Of a DNA stretch of 64,000 bases, positions 17,108-25,068 are shown piece after piece (within the stretch, counting starts at the first letter, position 1; every line of letters starts with the position of its first letter). This DNA is from Nonomuraea sp. NBC_00507 (GTDB taxonomy: Bacteria > Actinomycetota > Actinomycetes > Streptosporangiales > Streptosporangiaceae), in contig NZ_CP107853.1 in the NCBI RefSeq assembly GCF_036013525.1, positions 7,254,001 through 7,318,000 of the forward strand, written 5' to 3'. The translations under genes and the position numbers were made by a program. Below the pieces are notes generated by a model. It saw only the letters and a program-made list of their open reading frames with translations, was not told the DNA's origin and did no database searches.

Positions 17108-18028
17108 CTACCCCTCCTTGACTCGGGCCGAGGGCGCGGCAGGGGCCTTCGGGCGGCCGACGCGGGCCACGTGGAGCAGCGACGCGGGATCGTCCACCCC
17201 CAGCCGCCGGGCCAGCGCCTCCCGCGTCGGCCCGCAGTCGATGATCTGGCTCAGCGGATGCGTGGTGTAGCCCAGGCCGGACAACGTCAGCCAGTGCCGC
17301 ATGAGCAGGCGGCCCTGCTCCACCTCGTCGCCGGCCGCCCCGGCCAGCACCAGCACGTCCCCGTCGTAGTCCAGCAGCCCTCGCGACGCGCCGGCCAGCA
17401 CCCTGGGCAGGCCGAGGGGGCGCAGCGCCGGGTAGAGGGCGAGCGAGGCGCGCAGGGCGAGCGCCTCGAACCCGCTGAGCGCCAGCGCCCGATCGCTGAG
17501 GCCGTCCAGCAGGTAGCGGCGGTGCCGGCGGGTCAGGCGCAACCAGGCACGCAGCTCCCGCGTCACCTCCCGGTCGCCGAACTGGTGCAGGTCCGCCGCG
17601 TGCAGCAGGTCCGCCAGGTCCCGGCAGGCGACCCGTCGCATCCCGGCCAGCCCGGCGGCCACGTCGTCCGGCAGCCGTCCCGGGTGGTAGTCGCCCCGGT
17701 TGGCGCCGCGCGCCCGCACGTCCGCCGTCGCGAACGGCGTACGGTACGGCTCCTCGGCCCTGTGCAGGAAGCCCACGCGCAGCGGCCCGGGGTCGGGGCG
17801 GAAGGCGATGGACAGGCCCGCGTCCGCGCACACGATCAGGCAGCACTCCACGAACGCCCCCAGGCTGAGACGCAGGTCGCGCCCCATGGGGTCGCTGACG
17901 GGCAGCGCCCTGGCCGGATCCCAGCCGACCGCGACCTCGTCCGCCCCGTAGGCGAGCGTCCACGGCTGAGTGTTGTGCGCGCTCGGCGCACGCCAGAAGT
18001 CGGGCTCCAGCGCCCGCAACTCGTTCAC
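17108..18028 (-). CDS. Acg-type nitroreductase-family protein
   Basis: 306 residues of the flavin-binding nitroreductase superfamily, in the divergent group that includes mycobacterial Acg. The FMN-phosphate-contacting start is SAHNTQPWTLAYG; the C-terminal half has RLLMRHWLTLSGLGYTTHPLSQIID. Length and the internal duplication of the fold suit this group, some members of which bind but do not turn over FMN. Last gene of a four-gene operon; its ATG overlaps the TGA of the GNAT gene by four bases. In context it could oxidise or reduce an intermediate made by the upstream ligase and acyltransferase. Confidence 0.82.
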   Translation of the reverse strand: MNELRALEPDFWRAPSAHNTQPWTLAYGADEVAVGWDPARALPVSDPMGRDLRLSLGAFVECCLIVCADAGLSIAFRPDPGPLRVGFLHRAEEPYRTPFATADVRARGANRGDYHPGRLPDDVAAGLAGMRRVACRDLADLLHAADLHQFGDREVTRELRAWLRLTRRHRRYLLDGLSDRALALSGFEALALRASLALYPALRPLGLPRVLAGASRGLLDYDGDVLVLAGAAGDEVEQGRLLMRHWLTLSGLGYTTHPLSQIIDCGPTREALARRLGVDDPASLLHVARVGRPKAPAAPSARVKEG

Positions 18029-19113
18029 GAGAGGAGGTCCTTGGCGTAGAAGGTGTAGCCGTGCAGCGGGCGCCCGCCCATCGCGACGTACTGGGCGGCG
18101 GAGCCGGGGTTGGTGCGCTCGACGTACGTGCTGCGCAGCGTGTGGTAGCCGCCGCGGCGCAGCCCTTCGTGCAACTCGCGCGAGAGCAGCCGCATGTAGC
18201 CGTGACCCTGCTCGCCGGGGACCGTTCCCTTGATGATGAGCACCGCCTCGCGGCGGTAGCGGGAGCGGGTGGCGAGCAGCCGGAGCTGCCGCAGGAGATG
18301 GAGATTACCCCGGCATTTAGCGACAAATTCAGAAATGTCGGGCAGGCACAACACGAACGCCACCGGCCGGTCCGCCTTCGTCAGGTACAGCAGCAGGGCC
18401 TCGTCCAGCAGGTACGCCAGCCCGTCCGTCTGCGCCGCCAGCTGCTCGGCGGAGATCTCGGTGTAGTAGCCGAGCTGCGCGAAGCTTGCGTTGAGCATCT
18501 CCCGCAGGATCGGCAGCTGCTCCGCCACCCGTCGGCGGTCCCCCCGGTGCACCCGCAGCCGCTCGGCCTCGATCCTCCGGTCGTCGAACGCGAACACCTC
18601 CTTGTCCGGCACCGGGCAGATCCAGGTGTCGGACTCGAAGCGCCGGCTGAATCCTTGAGCCTCGTAGGCAGCCGGGTAGTAGGGATGGTTCCACGCGCTG
18701 TCGATGAAACCGCGCTCGCCGAAGCCCGAGGTGATGACCCCGCCCGCCTGGTTGGGCAGGAGCGACACCGGTCCGAAGGCCGATTCCCTGCCCGCGGCCC
18801 GCCCGGCGGCGCAGATGCCGTCGAAGAGCTCCTCTGCCGCCTCCTCGGCGAACTCCGTCAGGCCGAACAGCTGGGTGGGCCCGCCCAGCTTGACGTCCAG
18901 TGCGTCGTCGGAGTGCAGGGTGGTTCTGGCCACGACCTGCCCGCGTCGGCGCAGCACGTACATCCGCACGCCTTGACGGAACCACGTGCGGACCTGCGCG
19001 TGCAGCGGCGGGATGAACCGCGGCTCCCCGGCGTAGACGCGGTCGGTGAGGGAGAGGAAGTCGCGCAGGTCACGGCGGGTCTCGACGGGCTGCAGCCCCG
19101 CGAGCTCCGTCAT
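18025..19113 (-). CDS. YghO-type GNAT-superfamily protein
   Basis: 362 residues from the ATG at 19113. The N-terminus (LRDFLSLTDRVYAGEPRFIPPL) and the central stretch FGPVSLLPNQAGGVITSGF followed by NHPYYPAAYEAQGF are hallmarks of the YghO-like proteins, which consist of two GNAT-like halves. LLIKGTVPGEQGHGYMRLLSRELHEGL-type sequence in the C-terminal half corresponds to the acyl-CoA-binding region. An N-acyl transfer reaction is inferred; no member has a well-known substrate. Four-base overlaps with genes on either side show tight translational coupling. Confidence 0.75.
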   Translation of the reverse strand: MTELAGLQPVETRRDLRDFLSLTDRVYAGEPRFIPPLHAQVRTWFRQGVRMYVLRRRGQVVARTTLHSDDALDVKLGGPTQLFGLTEFAEEAAEELFDGICAAGRAAGRESAFGPVSLLPNQAGGVITSGFGERGFIDSAWNHPYYPAAYEAQGFSRRFESDTWICPVPDKEVFAFDDRRIEAERLRVHRGDRRRVAEQLPILREMLNASFAQLGYYTEISAEQLAAQTDGLAYLLDEALLLYLTKADRPVAFVLCLPDISEFVAKCRGNLHLLRQLRLLATRSRYRREAVLIIKGTVPGEQGHGYMRLLSRELHEGLRRGGYHTLRSTYVERTNPGSAAQYVAMGGRPLHGYTFYAKDLLS

Positions 19114-19556
19114 CCGCGCTTCACCGGCGGGCCGTCGCCGTCCTCTGCCGACAGCGGCGTGAACGTCTCGATGTGCGCCATCGGGCCGCCCTCCGCCCGC
19201 CAGACGCCGTTGCTGTAGCCCTTGGGCTCGGCGTTGTAGAGCCGGATGTAGCCGCCAGTGGCGTTCTTGGTGCCGTCGGTTACCCACTGCATGAGCTTGC
19301 GGTGGTGCCGGCTGCGGGCGAAACGCAGCAACGCGTCGCGGTCCTCGAAGAACGCCAGCGTGCCCAGCGTGAACGGGAACTCCCAGTAGACCTTGTGCCA
19401 GCGGTAGCCGCGCATCCGCTTCATGTCGCGCACCATGCGGAACCACGTGAAGGTCAGGGTGAGGATCGACAGCGGCCCCCGGTAGCGGGTGGCCCCGACG
19501 AACATGGCCGTCGCCTGCCCCTGCGGCGGCGCCTTGCTGAAATCCGTGGTCCTCAT
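19110..19556 (-). CDS. Small protein resembling dimeric alpha/beta-barrel monooxygenase-like families
   Basis: 148 residues. The pattern of a strand (AMFVGATRYRG), helix (WFRMVRDMKRMRGYRWHKVYW), strand (LGTLAFFEDRDALLRFARS), His-rich helix (RHHRKLMQWV) and strands (GGYIRLYNAEPKGYSNGVWRAEGG) is like CrtA, DUF4188 and other ferredoxin-like dimeric barrels. The His pair could bind haem or metal, but no catalytic motif is certain. Second gene of the four-gene operon, with ATGA overlaps both sides. Confidence is good that it is a gene, low for the fold. Confidence 0.6.
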   Translation of the reverse strand: MRTTDFSKAPPQGQATAMFVGATRYRGPLSILTLTFTWFRMVRDMKRMRGYRWHKVYWEFPFTLGTLAFFEDRDALLRFARSRHHRKLMQWVTDGTKNATGGYIRLYNAEPKGYSNGVWRAEGGPMAHIETFTPLSAEDGDGPPVKRG

Positions 19557-21103
19557 GCGTCCTTCACAAGGTAGACATTCTTCATCTTCGTGAACCCCGC
19601 GAACGGGCCCTCGCCCAGGTCGTGGACCTTGACCCTCAGGTCGGCGGCTGTCGGGTCCTCCTTGAGCGACTCGGCGAAGTCGCGTGAGACCGTGCTCAGA
19701 TGCGCCACGACGCCCTTGCGGCAGATGGCCGCCAGCTCCTCACGGTCCACGTCGCCGCGTACCTCGAGGTTGATCACCGGGCGGTACTCCAGGCCCGGCA
19801 GCTCCTCCAGCGACAGGCAGAACCGGTTGATCGCGGCGGCGTGCGGATTGCCCTGGTAGAGGCCATATTCGACGTCCTGCGGATAGAGGTTCGCGCCCAT
19901 GTAGGAGATCGTCGAGTCCTTGCGCCCGAACAGGAACAGCAGCGGCAGGTTCAGCCGCTCGTCGGTCCACGCCCGCTCGTACTCTTCCGCGCCTAACGCC
20001 TCCCGCACCTCGGCGAGGGTGTACAGGCGGGCCTCGTCGCCGACGTTGTAGCGGAGCTTGGGCTGCAGGCAGCTCTTGGTGTTGATGGTGCACAGCAGCT
20101 CGCCGTCCGCGTTGACCTCCAGGAACGTCTCCAGCGGGTTGTAGTGGAAGATCATCGGTAGCCGCTGCTCGCCCGGGCCGAGCAGCCGGTCGCGCAGGGG
20201 CTGGTCGGTGGCCAGGCGCTTGCGCAGCCACACGCTGAAACCGCTCTCCGCGCCCATGCCGATGGTCAGGTCGCTGGCGCCGTAGCCGGAGCGCACCTCC
20301 TCGAAGCGTTCCTGCAGGTAGTCGCGGAGCGCCTCGGTCATGCCCTCGCCGCCGACCATGCCGCGGATGCGATAGTCCCGCCACGCGAACCCGGCCTCGT
20401 CCAGGCGGTCGCGCAGGTGCTTGAGGAACGGCGGGTACGCGGCCACCACGTAGTCGTAGCCGGGCCCGAAGTGCTCCAGCGTGTCGGCGATCTTCTCCAG
20501 GTCCGGACCGGTGTTCTTGACCATCGCGATACGCGCCATGGCGGCGCCCGTGGTCGTACCGGTGGCCCAGGCGCCCATCGAGTACGCGTTGATCACGAAC
20601 AGCCGCTCGCCCGGGAAGACCAGCTCGATGTACCCGGCCGCGTTGCGGTAGATGCCCTTGAGCTCGCGCGGCCCGCGCACCCAGTTGTACGGTTTGCCGC
20701 TCGACCCCGACGACTCGTCCACGATCACGCCGGGGCGGTGCAGCCGGCCCTCCTGGCAGCGGCTCTGCTCGTCGTAGACGCCGGCGTAGTTCTGTTTGGT
20801 GGTCTCGGGGAAATCCGCCAGCCGGCTGGCCTGCTCGGCCCCGTTCGCCCGCAGGAAGTGGCGATACGCCGGCACGTCCACGGCCGCGAACTGGCAGGCC
20901 ACTCTGGCGTGCCTGGCGGCGACCCGGTCCAGCGCGGGATGGTAGCCACGGGCCACCAGCCGCCAGATGGCCGGATGCATCGCGCCGAGCCGGTAGGCGC
21001 CGGTCAGGGCCCAGGAATAGGCCTGGAGCCGGACCCGCCGCCAGCGCTGGCGGGGGGTGAGCGGTCCGAGGACGGGACTGAGGCGGGTCATGAGGCGTGA
21101 CAT
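19553..21103 (-). CDS. Adenylate-forming enzyme, PaaK/CapK-like (phenylacetate-CoA ligase superfamily)
   Basis: 516 residues. The phosphate-binding loop is DESSGSSGKPYNWVRG near residue 130; the aromatic motif appears as YGASDLTIGMGAE near 280; YNVGDEARL and FGRKDSTISYMGANLYPQDVE are the adenylate-binding and hinge motifs. It is longer than classic PaaK, with a helical N-terminal part before the core, as in CapK-like and biosynthetic members. It activates a carboxylate as acyl-AMP, with CoA or an amine as acceptor. First gene of the operon, so its product probably feeds the GNAT-like protein. The start follows an indifferent ribosome binding site. Confidence 0.82.
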   Translation of the reverse strand: MSRLMTRLSPVLGPLTPRQRWRRVRLQAYSWALTGAYRLGAMHPAIWRLVARGYHPALDRVAARHARVACQFAAVDVPAYRHFLRANGAEQASRLADFPETTKQNYAGVYDEQSRCQEGRLHRPGVIVDESSGSSGKPYNWVRGPRELKGIYRNAAGYIELVFPGERLFVINAYSMGAWATGTTTGAAMARIAMVKNTGPDLEKIADTLEHFGPGYDYVVAAYPPFLKHLRDRLDEAGFAWRDYRIRGMVGGEGMTEALRDYLQERFEEVRSGYGASDLTIGMGAESGFSVWLRKRLATDQPLRDRLLGPGEQRLPMIFHYNPLETFLEVNADGELLCTINTKSCLQPKLRYNVGDEARLYTLAEVREALGAEEYERAWTDERLNLPLLFLFGRKDSTISYMGANLYPQDVEYGLYQGNPHAAAINRFCLSLEELPGLEYRPVINLEVRGDVDREELAAICRKGVVAHLSTVSRDFAESLKEDPTAADLRVKVHDLGEGPFAGFTKMKNVYLVKDA

Positions 21104-21155
21104 TACTGATTCCGAATTGAAGATGGCTTTACGAACACTTACTTCGGCGTAGCGG

Positions 21156-21180
21156 CCTTTGGCAGCGTGCCGTCCAAAGG
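21156..21180. promoter_or_regulatory. Nested inverted repeat in the divergent promoter region
   Basis: CCTTTGG (21156) pairs with CCAAAGG (21174), and inside the loop GGCA-GCG-TGCC forms a second stem. It lies 53 bases upstream of the adenylate-forming enzyme gene and 78 upstream of the HTH_42 gene, in the only gap that could hold the promoter of the four-gene operon. It may be an operator or a leader hairpin. Confidence 0.4.
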
Positions 21181-21257
21181 GGCATGGCCACCGTCGATTG
21201 CGGCAGGTAATCTTCCGCGTTCGCCTCTACCGTGAGGATGCGGACGGAGGAGGACTG

Positions 21258-22391
21258 ATGATCGAAGTGTCGTGGCCGCAGGTGAGCGCGAGGCGGCTGC
21301 AACGGGCCGGGCTGGGTGCGGCACCTTGGGGCCAGGCGGACCCTGCGGAGGTCGTGGCGGCCATGTGCGGGGCGCACGCGCAGGTGATGTCGGCCGGCGA
21401 GGCGTCCGTCGCCCTGCGGCTGGACGGCGCCACGCGGACGCACCTGCGCGAAGCGCTATGGGATCGGCGCAGCCTGGTCAAGACGTTCGGGCCGCGCGGC
21501 ACCGTGCACCTGCTGCCCGCCCGTGACCTGCCCCTGTGGGTGAGCGCGCTGTCGTCGGTGCCTCCCGGGCACGCCACCTTCCCCGACGGCGTGCGGATGA
21601 CGCCCGAGCAGACCGACCAGGTGGTGGAGGCCATCCGCGAGGTGCTCGCCGCCGGGCCGGAGATGACGATCGACGAGCTGAGCGACGCCGTCGTGGCGGC
21701 CACCGGGCCGTGGGCCGGGGACCTGGTCATGCCCGCTTTCCAGGGCATGTGGCCGCGCTGGCGGCAGGCCATGGCGCTGGCGGGGCACCGGGGCGCGGTC
21801 GTCTTCGGCCCGAACAGGGGCCGCAAGGTCACCTACACCGCCCCGCCTCCCGCCGAGCCGGTCGAGGACGGGCTCGGCGGCCTGGTCAGGAGGTATCTGA
21901 CGGCGTACGGGCCGGCCACCCCCGACCAGTTCGCGCAATGGGCCGGCGGGCCGGTGCGGTGGGCGGCCCGGGGGTTCGAGGGGGCGGGGCTGGAGGAGGT
22001 GCTGTTCGAGGGGCGACGGGCCTGGGTGGTCGCCGGTGACACGGCCTTCCCCTCGGACCCGCCGCGCGGGGTGCGGCTGCTGCCGTACTTCGACGCGTAC
22101 GTGGTGGCCGGGCGGCCGCGCGAACTGCTGTATCCGGGCGCGGCGGCACAGCGGGCGCTGGCCGGCGGCCAGGCGGGGAACTTTCCCGTGCTGCTGGTGG
22201 ACGGAGAGGTGCGCGGAGTGTGGCACCAGCGGCGCTCCGGTAGCAAGATCGACGTCACTGTGGAGACGCTCCGCGATCTCACACCGGCCCAGCTGCGCGA
22301 GCTCGACGAGCAGGTGGAGCGGGTGGGGGAGGTGCTGGAGGGACGGCCGCGCCTGACCATCGGCCCCGTGGCAGTGGGACCGCATGCCTGA
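21258..22391 (+). CDS. Winged-helix DNA-binding domain protein (HTH_42, AlkX/YcaQ-related)
   Basis: 377 residues from ATG 21258, preceded by GGAGGAGG. Several winged-helix units are visible: SWPQVSARRLQRAGL, SLVKTFGPRGTVHLLPARDL, MTIDELSDAVV, GLVRRYLTAYGPATPDQFAQWAG, and RLLPYFDAYVVAGRPRELL near the end. This is the PF06224 family, some of whose members (YcaQ/AlkX) are DNA glycosylases acting on alkylated or cross-linked DNA; most actinobacterial ones are uncharacterised. Monocistronic. Whether the catalytic residues of YcaQ are conserved cannot be judged by eye. Confidence 0.88.
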   Translation: MIEVSWPQVSARRLQRAGLGAAPWGQADPAEVVAAMCGAHAQVMSAGEASVALRLDGATRTHLREALWDRRSLVKTFGPRGTVHLLPARDLPLWVSALSSVPPGHATFPDGVRMTPEQTDQVVEAIREVLAAGPEMTIDELSDAVVAATGPWAGDLVMPAFQGMWPRWRQAMALAGHRGAVVFGPNRGRKVTYTAPPPAEPVEDGLGGLVRRYLTAYGPATPDQFAQWAGGPVRWAARGFEGAGLEEVLFEGRRAWVVAGDTAFPSDPPRGVRLLPYFDAYVVAGRPRELLYPGAAAQRALAGGQAGNFPVLLVDGEVRGVWHQRRSGSKIDVTVETLRDLTPAQLRELDEQVERVGEVLEGRPRLTIGPVAVGPHA

Positions 22392-22412
22392 CTCCCTATT
22401 CTTCCCTGACAT

Positions 22413-22427
22413 TCCCTATTATAGGGA
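22413..22427. promoter_or_regulatory. Palindromic operator at the HTH-hydrolase-DUF4180 operon
   Basis: TCCCTAT-T-ATAGGGA is a perfect 15-bp palindrome ending five bases before the ATG at 22433. A further half-site TCCCTAT lies exactly 20 bases upstream (22393-22399), two helical turns away. The palindrome overlaps both a TATTAT -10-like element and the GGGAG ribosome binding site, so a bound protein would block transcription and translation start. The small HTH protein encoded next is the obvious ligand. Confidence 0.65.
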
Positions 22428-22432
22428 GTGTT

Positions 22433-22834
22433 ATGGAGCAATACACCGTGGAGCAGGCGGCCAGGCGACTGGGGTTGCACGTCAAGACCGTGCGTAACTA
22501 CGTGCGGGACGGGCGGCTGCCCGCCGTGCGCGTCGGCAGGCAATACCGGATCGCCAGGCAGGACCTCGCGGCGTTCGCCGGGCTGCCCGACGAGCGCCCG
22601 GAGGTGCCGCGGCACGCCGAGGTGTCCAGCATCGTGCAGATCGACGGCGTCGAGCGGCGTGAGATGGACCGGATCAGCACGATGGTCATGGGATCGCTCG
22701 CGGGAGCGCCGCACGGGCTCCGCGTGGAGTTCGTGTACGACGAGGAGCGCGCTCACCTGAAGATCATCGTGCTGGGCGGGCTCGAGGAGAGCGCCCAGGT
22801 GCTGCGGATCGTCGACGCGCTGGTGCGGCAATGA
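22433..22834 (+). CDS. Excisionase/MerR-like helix-turn-helix protein with extra C-terminal domain
   Basis: 133 residues. The first 55 form an HTH_17/excisionase-type domain: YTVEQAARRLGLHVKTVRNYVRDGRLPAVRVGRQYRIARQDLAAF. The remaining 75 residues are not phage excisionase-like; they read as an alpha/beta ligand or dimerisation domain (VSSIVQIDGVERREMDRISTMV, LRVEFVYDEERAHLKIIVLGG). No integrase or attachment site is nearby, so it is better read as a transcription factor. It heads an operon with a hydrolase (four-base overlap) and a DUF4180 protein and probably binds the palindrome at its own start. Confidence 0.85.
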   Translation: MEQYTVEQAARRLGLHVKTVRNYVRDGRLPAVRVGRQYRIARQDLAAFAGLPDERPEVPRHAEVSSIVQIDGVERREMDRISTMVMGSLAGAPHGLRVEFVYDEERAHLKIIVLGGLEESAQVLRIVDALVRQ

Positions 22835-23736
22835 GCGGCATCTACTCCTCGCCGGAGGGCGCGCGGGCGGTCGAGCGGCGCTACCGGGAACTGCTCGGCC
22901 GCTGGCCGGTGCCAGGTGAGCACGTGCACGTGCCCACAGGGCAGGGCGAGACGTTCGTGCTGGCGTCCGGGCCGGACGGCGCGCCCGCGGTGGTGCTCCT
23001 GCACGGGTCGGGGGCCACCAGCGCCATGTGGATGGGTGACGTCGCCGCTTGGGCGCGGCGGTTCCGGGTGTACGCGGTCGATGTGATCGGCGAGCCGGGG
23101 CTGAGCGCGCCGTCGCGGCCGCCGCTCGGCTCCGGCGCGTACGCCGCGTGGCTCGACGACGTGCTGGACGCCCTGGGCGTGGAGCGGGCCTCGATGGTGG
23201 GCGTTTCGCTCGGCGGATGGCTGGCGGTCGACTACGCCACACGCAGGGCCGGGCGGGTCGAACGGCTCGCCCTGCTCTGCCCCAGCGGCATCGGCCGCCG
23301 GCGGTGGCTGCCGCTGCTGGGCGCGCTGCCCCTGATGCTGCTGGGCGACCGGGGCCTGCGCCGCGCCATGCGCCGCCTCCTCGGCCCCGCCGCGGACGGA
23401 TGGGCCGCGAACGGTTCCGCCGCGGAGGGATTGGCCGCGAACGGTTCCGCCGCGGCAGGCGGTGATCTCGGCGCGTTCTCGTTGCTGATCCAGAAGAGTT
23501 TCCGGCCGCGCCGCGGCAAGGTGCCGGTCTTCGGCGACGAGGCGTTGCGCGGGCTGGCCGTGCCGGTGCTGGCGATCGTCGGAGGCCGCGACGCCCTGCT
23601 CGACTCCCACGACACGCGCCGCCGCCTCCAGCGCAACGTCCCGCACGCCGAGGTACGCCTCCTGCCCGACGCCGGGCACCTGCTCCCCGCCCACACCCGA
23701 GAGATCATGGACTTCCTGGAGACCGCCCATGCCTGA
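22831..23736 (+). CDS. Alpha/beta-fold hydrolase
   Basis: 301 residues. Oxyanion motif LLHGSGATSAMW near 55, nucleophile elbow GVSLGGW near 130 (Ser), acid in IVGGRDALLDS near 250 and His in DAGHLLP near 285, so the triad is complete. The lid region (about residues 186-210) carries a 10-residue tandem repeat, SAAEGLAANG-like, from a 30-bp DNA repeat, and is probably a flexible insertion. The reaction is unknown; esterase- or C-C hydrolase-like enzymes share this layout. Overlaps the preceding HTH gene by four bases and the following DUF4180 gene by eight. Confidence 0.9.
   Translation: MSGIYSSPEGARAVERRYRELLGRWPVPGEHVHVPTGQGETFVLASGPDGAPAVVLLHGSGATSAMWMGDVAAWARRFRVYAVDVIGEPGLSAPSRPPLGSGAYAAWLDDVLDALGVERASMVGVSLGGWLAVDYATRRAGRVERLALLCPSGIGRRRWLPLLGALPLMLLGDRGLRRAMRRLLGPAADGWAANGSAAEGLAANGSAAAGGDLGAFSLLIQKSFRPRRGKVPVFGDEALRGLAVPVLAIVGGRDALLDSHDTRRRLQRNVPHAEVRLLPDAGHLLPAHTREIMDFLETAHA
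23387..23459 (+). repeat. 30-bp in-frame tandem repeat inside the hydrolase gene
   Basis: Two full copies (23387-23416, 23417-23446) differing at a few bases and a partial third. Each encodes ten residues of the form (A/S)AAxGxAANG. The period is a multiple of three, so copy-number change leaves the gene in frame. Likely replication slippage within the lid region. Confidence 0.9.
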
Positions 23737-24070
23737 CGACAGCGTTCACCTCTGCCCGCCCGACGGCCCGCCGCTGCGGGACGAGCGCGACGCGCTCGAC
23801 CTCATCGGCGAGGCATGGGGGCACGGCGCCACCTGGGTCGCCGTGCCCGCCGAGCGGCTGCACGAGGACTTCTTCTCCCTGCGCACCGGCGTGGCGGGGG
23901 AGATCGCGCAGAAGTTCGTCAACTACCGGATGGGGCTGGCGATCGTGGGGGACGTCTCACGCTTCACCGCCGCGAGCGAGGCCCTGCGCGCCTGGGTGCT
24001 GGAGTCGAACCGGGGCACCCACCTCTGGTTCGTCCGCGACCTGGACGAACTCACGGCCCGGCGCTCCTGA
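23729..24070 (+). CDS. DUF4180 domain-containing protein
   Basis: 113 residues matching the DUF4180 pattern: LIGEAWGHGATWVAVPAERL, EDFFSLRTGVAGEIAQKFVNYRMGLAIVGD, then FTAASEALRAWVLESNRG and WFVRDLDEL at the end. The family has no established function; the fold looks alpha/beta with a conserved F-F-x-L-x-T-G segment. It overlaps the hydrolase gene by eight bases, so it is translated together with it under the HTH regulator. It converges on the Rsm22 gene with a two-base gap. Confidence 0.85.
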   Translation: MPDDSVHLCPPDGPPLRDERDALDLIGEAWGHGATWVAVPAERLHEDFFSLRTGVAGEIAQKFVNYRMGLAIVGDVSRFTAASEALRAWVLESNRGTHLWFVRDLDELTARRS

Positions 24071-24072
24071 CG

Positions 24073-25068
24073 TCAGCCCTCACCGCCTGGCCACGCGTCA
24101 CCCCAGTCCACGTCCCTGGCGCGCCGGTAGAGCTCGCCCTGCCGCTTGGAGACGATCACGTCGCGTAGCCCGTCGTCGGCCGTGCACAGCCGCAGGGACA
24201 CCACGCCCTTGCGTTTCTGCGGGTGACGCAGCACCCGGGCCTCGGCGCGCGGCGACGGGCCGGCCGTGGCGGCGACGTAGGAGAACTTCTCGTCCTCGAA
24301 GCTCAGCGTCCCCGCCTTGACCTGGCGGTGCAGGGAGCTCCTGGGCAGCCTGACGGAGAAGTGGCACCAGTCGCGGCCCGGCTGGATCGGGCAGCGGCCG
24401 TCGTGCGGGCAGGGGGCGACGAGGGTCATGCCCTGCCCGGACAGCACCTCCCGGGCGGCGGCGATGGTGGCGTAGCCGGCGGGTGTGCCGGGCTCGATGA
24501 TGACCACCATGGCGGCGCCGTCGGCGAGCCAGCGCACGACGTCCGGTCGGTCCTGTTCGGGGAGCTCACCCAGCGCGTACGACATCGTCGCCAGGTCGGC
24601 CGGCGGCCGGTCCAGGCCGGGCCGGATGGTGGCGTGCCGCCACGTGGTGTCCCGCACGGCGGCCGCCTCCGACCCGCGGGCCAGGCGCCGGCCGAGGTCG
24701 ATGACGTGTGGGTCGTGCTCGATGACCGTGACCTGGGACAGGGACGGCCAGATCGCGCCCGCCGCCCAGATGGCCGCCCCGGTCCCGCCGCCGGCGTCGA
24801 GAAGCGTCGCCGGCTGGAAGCCCGGCGTCAGCGCCGCCGCCTGACGCATCGCGGCGCCGGCGGCGGCGTAGGTGGCGGGCATGCGGTACGCGGCGTAGGC
24901 GGCGACATCGGCCTGGGTGCGCAGGTGCGTGCCCCCGGCTGACGGGGTGCGGTAGCTCTCGGTGAGGTGGGCGACCGACCGGGACAACTCCTGCGGCGAG
25001 TAGCGGGTCAGGGCCTGGTCCAGAGCGGCTCTGAGAGCGTCGGGCAGCATGGGTGCATTCGCTTTCAT
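24073..25068 (-). CDS. Rsm22-family small-ribosomal-subunit-associated methyltransferase
   Basis: 331 residues. Class I SAM-binding motif LLDAGGGTGAAIWAAG near residue 88, acidic loop VTVIEHDP, and the family pattern SYALGELPE. The C-terminal half carries the cysteine/histidine set CPHDGRCPI and DWCHF, which in Rsm22 proteins binds a metal or iron-sulfur cluster, followed by FEDEKFSYV and RVLRHPQKRKG. Mitochondrial Rsm22 is needed for small-subunit assembly; bacterial members are thought to act on ribosomes or rRNA. Monocistronic. A second in-frame ATG at residue 7 is possible. Confidence 0.87.
   Translation of the reverse strand: MKANAPMLPDALRAALDQALTRYSPQELSRSVAHLTESYRTPSAGGTHLRTQADVAAYAAYRMPATYAAAGAAMRQAAALTPGFQPATLLDAGGGTGAAIWAAGAIWPSLSQVTVIEHDPHVIDLGRRLARGSEAAAVRDTTWRHATIRPGLDRPPADLATMSYALGELPEQDRPDVVRWLADGAAMVVIIEPGTPAGYATIAAAREVLSGQGMTLVAPCPHDGRCPIQPGRDWCHFSVRLPRSSLHRQVKAGTLSFEDEKFSYVAATAGPSPRAEARVLRHPQKRKGVVSLRLCTADDGLRDVIVSKRQGELYRRARDVDWGDAWPGGEG

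Noticed and set aside
16373..18049. A 558-codon continuous plus-strand frame after the nucleotidyltransferase start
   Set aside because: Beyond 16635 it leaves the family sequence and becomes antisense to the nitroreductase gene; it is an artefact of the frameshift.
22433..22834. Phage or ICE excisionase marking a mobile element
   Set aside because: No integrase, attachment repeats or tRNA nearby, and the protein has an extra C-terminal domain and an operon with metabolic genes.
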